From contig JAUMFO010000048.1 of the NCBI GenBank assembly GCA_032119795.1, positions 6,252 through 70,251 on the forward strand: 64,000 nucleotides of DNA, given 5' to 3'. Under the pieces are notes generated by a model that worked only from the letters and a program-made list of their open reading frames with translations, did not search any database and was not told the DNA's origin. A program made the translations under genes and the position numbers. Of this stretch, positions 60,027-64,000 are shown piece by piece (position 1 is the stretch's first letter; each line of letters begins with the position of its first letter). The stretch is from JAGIBJ01 sp032119795. Its GTDB lineage: Bacteria; Actinomycetota; Thermoleophilia; Solirubrobacterales; Solirubrobacteraceae.

Positions 60027-62288
60027 CTAGGTGCCGGGGGCCACGCCACCGGTATCGGCGGCGTCCGGCTCCGGCGTTGCCGCCGGGGGCGTGGCGGCCG
60101 GAGGCGTTGCCGGGGCCTGCGGCTCGGGCGTCGGAGCGCTTGGGGTCGCCGTGGCGTTGCCGCCAGTCCCGGTGCCTCCAGTCGCGCCGCCCGTCTGCTG
60201 AGCAGGCGCTCCGGTCGCTGGCGTCGTTGACGGTGCTGCGGTGCCGGGTGTGACGGGGCTCGTCCCAACGTTCGGTGTGGTCGGGACCACATCCTCCTTG
60301 CACGGGGTTTTCGTCTTGGCCTTCTTCGCGCAGATCGCGTCGCGCTTGGCCTTCTCCAGCGCGAGCGCGCGGATCATGAAGGTGCGGAAGATCTGCGCAG
60401 GGAACGTGCCCCCGGCGACCTCAGCCCCTTGGTACTCGGTGAGCATCGGCTTGGTCTCATCGGGGTAGCCGACCCACACCGCGACGGTGAGGTCCTCGCT
60501 GGAACCGACGAACCAGGCGTCGCCGTAGTTCTCCGTCGTGCCGGTCTTCCCCCAGACGACGTGCCCGGGAATGGCGGCGTTCTTGCCCGATCCAATCCGA
60601 ACGACGCCGGACAGGATGCCCATCGTCTGCTGCGCGACGCTCTCCGAGAGCACCCGCTTGGCGGTCTCGCGGTTCTCCTTCTTGAAGCTGTGGTCGGGGG
60701 TGTCGATCGAGAGCATCCCGACCGGGCCACGGTTCGGCGCGCCCAGGGTGCCGGAGATCCGCTTGCCGCCGGTGGCAAAGGTCTCGTAGGCATGCGCGAG
60801 ATCCAAGGGCGTCACGCCAACCTTCGGGGCGCCGAGCGTGATCGCGTAGTTCGAGGAGACGGGAGTTCGAATTCCCATGTCGCTGGCGAGCTTGGCGACC
60901 TTCTTGGTCCCGACCTTGATGCCGACCTGCGCGAAGACGGAGTTGTCGGAGAAGGCCGTCGCGTTGGCCAGCGTGGTGACGCCGGAGTAGTTGTCTTCGT
61001 AGTTCTCGACGCTGAACTTCTCGCCGGTCTTCTTGTTGACCGTGAACTCGATCTTCTTGGACTCCCACGTCGAACTCGGGCTGATTCCAGCCCGCAGCGC
61101 AGAGGCAAGCACGAACGGCTTAAACGACGAGCCCGGCTGACGGCGGCCCTGGGTTGCGATGTTGAAGGGCGACTTCTCGAAGTTGGAGCCGCCGACCATT
61201 GCGCGTACTTCGCCGGTGCCGTTGTCGATGACGACCATCGATGCCGTCGGGCCGCTGCCTCCGAGCCATGCACCGATCGACTTCTCGGCCTCGTCCTGAA
61301 GCTTGGCGTCGAGCGTCGTACGGACCTTCAGCCCGCCTTCAAACGCGTCACGCGGATTGAAGTCCTCCAGCAGCTGGCCTCGGATCCACCCGACGAAGTA
61401 GCCGGACCCGGGCGTCGCGAGCCGCAGCTTTGGCGGCTGGATCTGTTCGCTCGTGGGAATCGACTCCGACAGCGCGTCCTGGTACGCCACCGGGTTGAGT
61501 AGACCTTGGTCGCGCATCTTCTTGAGGACCAGGTCGCGTCGCTCCTGCGACTGGACGGGGTTCTCCACCGGGTCGTTGGCACTCGGCGAGTTGATGATGG
61601 CGGCGAGGAACGCAGCCTGAGCTGGCCGCAGGTGCGACGCGCACGGGTCGGTCCGCTTGCCGCAACCGACGAACTCACCGTCGCGCCCGAAGTACGTCCG
61701 CGCCGCTGACTCGATGCCGTAGGCGCCGTTCCCGTAGTAGATGGCGTTGAGGTACTCGGTGAGGACCTTGTCCTTGCTCCACTTGTGGGAGAGGTGATAC
61801 GCCAGCGCGGTCTCTCGGATCTTCGCGGGGATGGTGCGCTCGTTCTGGGCCTTGGACACGACCTTGATGAACTGCTGCTCGATCGTCGAGGCGCCCTGGA
61901 TCGGCCCGCCGGCCAAGTCGTTGGCCAGCGCGCGAGCCACGCCCCGCAAGTCGACGCCCTTGTGCGTGTAGAAGCGCTGGTCCTCGATGGCCACCACGGC
62001 CTGCTTCATCACGGGCGCGATGTCCTTGCTCCCGAGAATCACACGTCCCTCGTCGGAGGTGAGTTCGGCGAGGAAGTGGTTCTCCCGGTCGTAGAGCGTG
62101 GAGTTCTTTGCCGTCTGGAACTCCTGGTCGGCAGAGAGGCGCTTCACGTCTGGTGCGACGGCCATCATCATCCCGAACAGCACCGAGATTCCAGAGAGAA
62201 ACAGGAAGCCGGCAGCGACGAAGAGGATCCGGAGGAACTTGATCCTCGGACGCGTGCGAGGTTCACGGCTGCGGGCGCTGCGGGGCAT
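60027..62288 (-). CDS. Class A penicillin-binding protein (transglycosylase/transpeptidase)
   Basis: Bifunctional cell-wall synthase, 753 residues from ATG 62288. A basic N-terminus and one membrane helix (FLRILFVAAGFLFLSGISVLFGMMMAV) precede the GT51 domain (VVAIEDQRFYTHKGVDLRGV with catalytic Glu, GASTIEQQFIK, NAIYYGNGAYGIESAA). The transpeptidase domain has PGSSFKPFVL (SxxK), SDNS (SxN) and WGKTGTTENYGDAWF (KTG). The last about 90 residues are Pro/Thr/Ala/Gly low-complexity, probably a wall-spanning tail. A longer start at 62354 would collide with the tyrS promoter. Confidence 0.93.
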   Translation of the reverse strand: MPRSARSREPRTRPRIKFLRILFVAAGFLFLSGISVLFGMMMAVAPDVKRLSADQEFQTAKNSTLYDRENHFLAELTSDEGRVILGSKDIAPVMKQAVVAIEDQRFYTHKGVDLRGVARALANDLAGGPIQGASTIEQQFIKVVSKAQNERTIPAKIRETALAYHLSHKWSKDKVLTEYLNAIYYGNGAYGIESAARTYFGRDGEFVGCGKRTDPCASHLRPAQAAFLAAIINSPSANDPVENPVQSQERRDLVLKKMRDQGLLNPVAYQDALSESIPTSEQIQPPKLRLATPGSGYFVGWIRGQLLEDFNPRDAFEGGLKVRTTLDAKLQDEAEKSIGAWLGGSGPTASMVVIDNGTGEVRAMVGGSNFEKSPFNIATQGRRQPGSSFKPFVLASALRAGISPSSTWESKKIEFTVNKKTGEKFSVENYEDNYSGVTTLANATAFSDNSVFAQVGIKVGTKKVAKLASDMGIRTPVSSNYAITLGAPKVGVTPLDLAHAYETFATGGKRISGTLGAPNRGPVGMLSIDTPDHSFKKENRETAKRVLSESVAQQTMGILSGVVRIGSGKNAAIPGHVVWGKTGTTENYGDAWFVGSSEDLTVAVWVGYPDETKPMLTEYQGAEVAGGTFPAQIFRTFMIRALALEKAKRDAICAKKAKTKTPCKEDVVPTTPNVGTSPVTPGTAAPSTTPATGAPAQQTGGATGGTGTGGNATATPSAPTPEPQAPATPPAATPPAATPEPDAADTGGVAPGT

Positions 62289-62348
62289 CAAATGGTTTCG
62301 GAGGCCGCCGAGAGCGGGGGAGGCTGGCCTGCCGGAAGGCGCGGACTC

Positions 62349-62354
62349 TACCAT
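62349..62354 (+). promoter_or_regulatory. -10 hexamer of leaderless tyrS
   Basis: TACCAT ends 9 nt before ATG 62363 and decides that start over TTG 62354. Confidence 0.5.
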
Positions 62355-62362
62355 TGGCCCTC

Positions 62363-63565
62363 ATGTCCGAACCCCACCAGCTCGTCCCGACCGACGACGA
62401 CCGCCGCACCGCCGACTGGCTCACCCGCAACGTCGCCGACGCGCTGCCGGCCGGCGCGCTTCTCCAGCAGCTCTCGCGCGCACGGGAAGCAGACCGCCCC
62501 CTCCGCGCCAAGATCGGACTCGATCCGACCGCCCCAGATATCCATCTCGGCCACACCGTCGTCCTGCAGAAGCTCCGCGAGCTTCAGGACGCGGGCCAGC
62601 ACGTGGTGCTCCTGATCGGCGACATGACCGCGCGTGTGGGTGACCCGTCGGGGCGAGACACGACGCGGCCAGTTCTCGATGACGCGGCAATCGACGCAAA
62701 CGCCGCGACGTACCAAGAGCAGGCGTTCAAGGTGCTCGATCCAGAGCGGGTCGAGGTCGTTCGCAACTCCGATTGGCTCGACCTGAGCCTCAGCGAGCTG
62801 TTCGCGTTGCTGCGGACCACGACGGTGGCCCAGCTCTTGGAGCGGGACGACTTCGCCAAGCGTTTTGCGTCGCACCGCCCGATCACGATGCTCGAGTTGC
62901 TCTACCCAATGATGCAGGCCTACGACTCGGTGGCGATCCGCGCAGACATCGAGCTCGGTGGCACCGACCAGAAGTTCAACCTCCTGCTCGGGCGTGACAT
63001 GCAGCGCGCCTACGGGCAGCCGCAGCAGTCCATCCTCACGATGCCGATCCTTCCAGGGCTCGACGGCGAGCGAAAGATGTCCAAGTCGCTGGGGAACCAG
63101 ATCGGCGTCCGCGATGCCCCGGATGAGATGTACGGGAAGGTCCTGTCGATCCCTGATGCGGCGATGCCGCAGTACTTCGACCTCCTCCTCGGGGAGGGAC
63201 TCCCGGCAGGCGTGAGCCCCCGCGACGCCAAACACCAGCTGGCCCGCCGGCTGGTAGAGCGCTTTCACGACGCCGAGGCTGCAGCTGGCGCGGCCGCAAG
63301 TTTTGAGCGGGTCTTTGTGGACAAGGCGCTCCCGGACGATATTCCGGAGGTCGAGGTTCCTCCTGGGGAGGTCCACCTCCCGGCGGTGTTGGCCTCGGCG
63401 TTCGGGGAGTCCCGCTCGTCGGCGCGTCGCCTTCTCGTTCAAGGAGCGGTTCGGTGCGATGGGGATGTCCTGCCTGGGGACCCGCTCGATGTGGCCGCAG
63501 CGACGCTCGACGGACGCGTCTTGCAGCTGGGCAAGCGTCGCTTCGCCCGGATCAAGGTGGGGTAG
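62363..63565 (+). CDS. tyrS: Tyrosyl-tRNA synthetase
   Basis: Class I synthetase charging tRNA(Tyr). The 400-residue enzyme has PDIHLGHTVVLQKL (HIGH motif at His61-His64), IGDMTARVGDPSGRD, YPMMQAYDSVAIRADIELGGTDQKFNLLLGRDMQ (tyrosine pocket), GERKMSKSLGN (KMSKS at 238-242) and a C-terminal S4-like RNA-binding domain (SSARRLLVQGAVRCDGDVL). The insertion pattern matches the TyrZ-like group. It is divergent from the penicillin-binding protein gene and is followed by a terminator. Confidence 0.96.
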   Translation: MSEPHQLVPTDDDRRTADWLTRNVADALPAGALLQQLSRAREADRPLRAKIGLDPTAPDIHLGHTVVLQKLRELQDAGQHVVLLIGDMTARVGDPSGRDTTRPVLDDAAIDANAATYQEQAFKVLDPERVEVVRNSDWLDLSLSELFALLRTTTVAQLLERDDFAKRFASHRPITMLELLYPMMQAYDSVAIRADIELGGTDQKFNLLLGRDMQRAYGQPQQSILTMPILPGLDGERKMSKSLGNQIGVRDAPDEMYGKVLSIPDAAMPQYFDLLLGEGLPAGVSPRDAKHQLARRLVERFHDAEAAAGAAASFERVFVDKALPDDIPEVEVPPGEVHLPAVLASAFGESRSSARRLLVQGAVRCDGDVLPGDPLDVAAATLDGRVLQLGKRRFARIKVG

Positions 63566-63637
63566 GGCGCGCCTGTCAAGGGCTATCCCGTGAAGATCCC
63601 GCGGAATCGAGAAAGATTCGGAAGAACGCCGGCCACC

Positions 63638-63671
63638 GAAACCCCCGCACCGACGGGGGTTTCGTCGTTCT
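63638..63671 (+). terminator. Terminator after tyrS
   Basis: GAAACCCCCG (63638-63647) pairs with CGGGGGTTTC (63654-63663) over a 6-nt loop, followed by GTCGTTCT. Confidence 0.75.
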
Positions 63672-64000
63672 AGGGAGCGCTCGGGCCTAAAAAGTAGTCC
63701 AGGGGCGACGCACGCCCTCGGCCATCTATGTATCTTCTTTCAGGCGCTGCTCACCGCTTCTGAAGCGAGCGAGCAGCCGCCCGGCGAGTCCGGCCCGAGC
63801 GAAAGTCTGCTAAAGTCTTCCGCCCGGCCACTCCGGCGCTGCGGAGGCTTGTAAAGAGCTTCCGCCCGGTGACGAGCCGGATCTCCTTCGCGAGATCTTG
63901 ATGAGGATCCCTCATCTCGAGCGAGCGCGACGGTCCTTGAAAACTCAGCAGTATGTATTCCCGTGCCCTAAGGGGGCGCGGTGAATATTGAGCTTTAGGT
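63672..64000 (+). promoter_or_regulatory. Upstream region and leader of an rRNA operon
   Basis: No protein gene is visible. TAAAGTCTTCCGCCCGG (63811-63827) is repeated with one insertion as TAAAGAGCTTCCGCCCGG (63852-63869), which looks like tandem -10 and start regions. Downstream, TTGAAAACTCAGCAGTATG (from about 63938) is typical of the leader just before 16S rRNA; the 16S gene itself would begin beyond the window. A GCTGCTC...GAGCAGC hairpin lies near 63747-63777. Confidence 0.55.

Overview
This is a high-GC actinobacterial chromosome segment, most likely from class Thermoleophilia (Solirubrobacterales-like). The reasons are very GC-rich codons, a complete o-succinylbenzoate-route menaquinone pathway, GatCAB, many apparently leaderless genes, and exported collagen-like proteins that share the N-terminal signature GGTSYAV..LPKNSV. 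The lineage is inferred from these traits, not from a marker gene: the window stops just short of a 16S rRNA gene.

Layout. 0-5.6 kb: the N-terminal part of a histone deacetylase family protein, folD, a membrane protein and gatC-gatA-gatB. 5.6-8.1 kb: ilvB-ilvN. 8.2-19.9 kb: menaquinone genes (menF; menD; menH; menC-menA-menB on the minus strand; menE), interrupted by a GNAT enzyme and three collagen-like exported paralogues. 20-22.8 kb: metF, a methyltransferase, a membrane protein and a cupin. 23-36 kb: an envelope/secretome island on the minus strand (FG-GAP protein, two paralogous secreted proteins, a lipase, a six-repeat 1440-residue exported protein), with ilvC beside it. 36-39.5 kb: an amidoligase-type cluster (YbdK-like ligase, circularly permuted ATP-grasp protein, class I amidotransferase). 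39.7-43.8 kb: serA, a lipoprotein and leuA. 44-46.4 kb: three tandem exported ferritin-like proteins. 46.6-49.8 kb: a pentameric ligand-gated ion channel homologue, a metallo-beta-lactamase-fold protein, a fourth collagen-like protein and an XRE-cupin regulator. 49.9-60 kb: leuC-leuD-methyltransferase-leuB-ilvE-cimA-aminotransferase-argH-DNA glycosylase. 60-63.6 kb: a class A penicillin-binding protein and tyrS. 63.7-64 kb: the upstream leader of an rRNA operon.

How the genes work together. The window carries nearly all of branched-chain amino-acid synthesis (ilvBN, ilvC, leuA, leuCD, leuB, ilvE, with cimA giving a threonine-independent isoleucine route); only ilvD is missing here. It also carries seven of the eight classical menaquinone steps; no convincing menG is present. 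Folate one-carbon genes (folD, metF) flank the menaquinone block.

Regulation is the most unusual part. Three small leader-peptide ORFs rich in branched-chain residues and in codons rare for this genome precede leuA, leuB and cimA, each beside strong inverted repeats. Two promoters of the ferritin-like genes carry arrays of TGAAC-like units at an exact 11-bp period, resembling actinobacterial PhoP (PHO) boxes. At least fourteen genes have a TANNNT hexamer placed 7-9 nt before the start codon, indicating widespread leaderless transcription; this also fixes several start codons.
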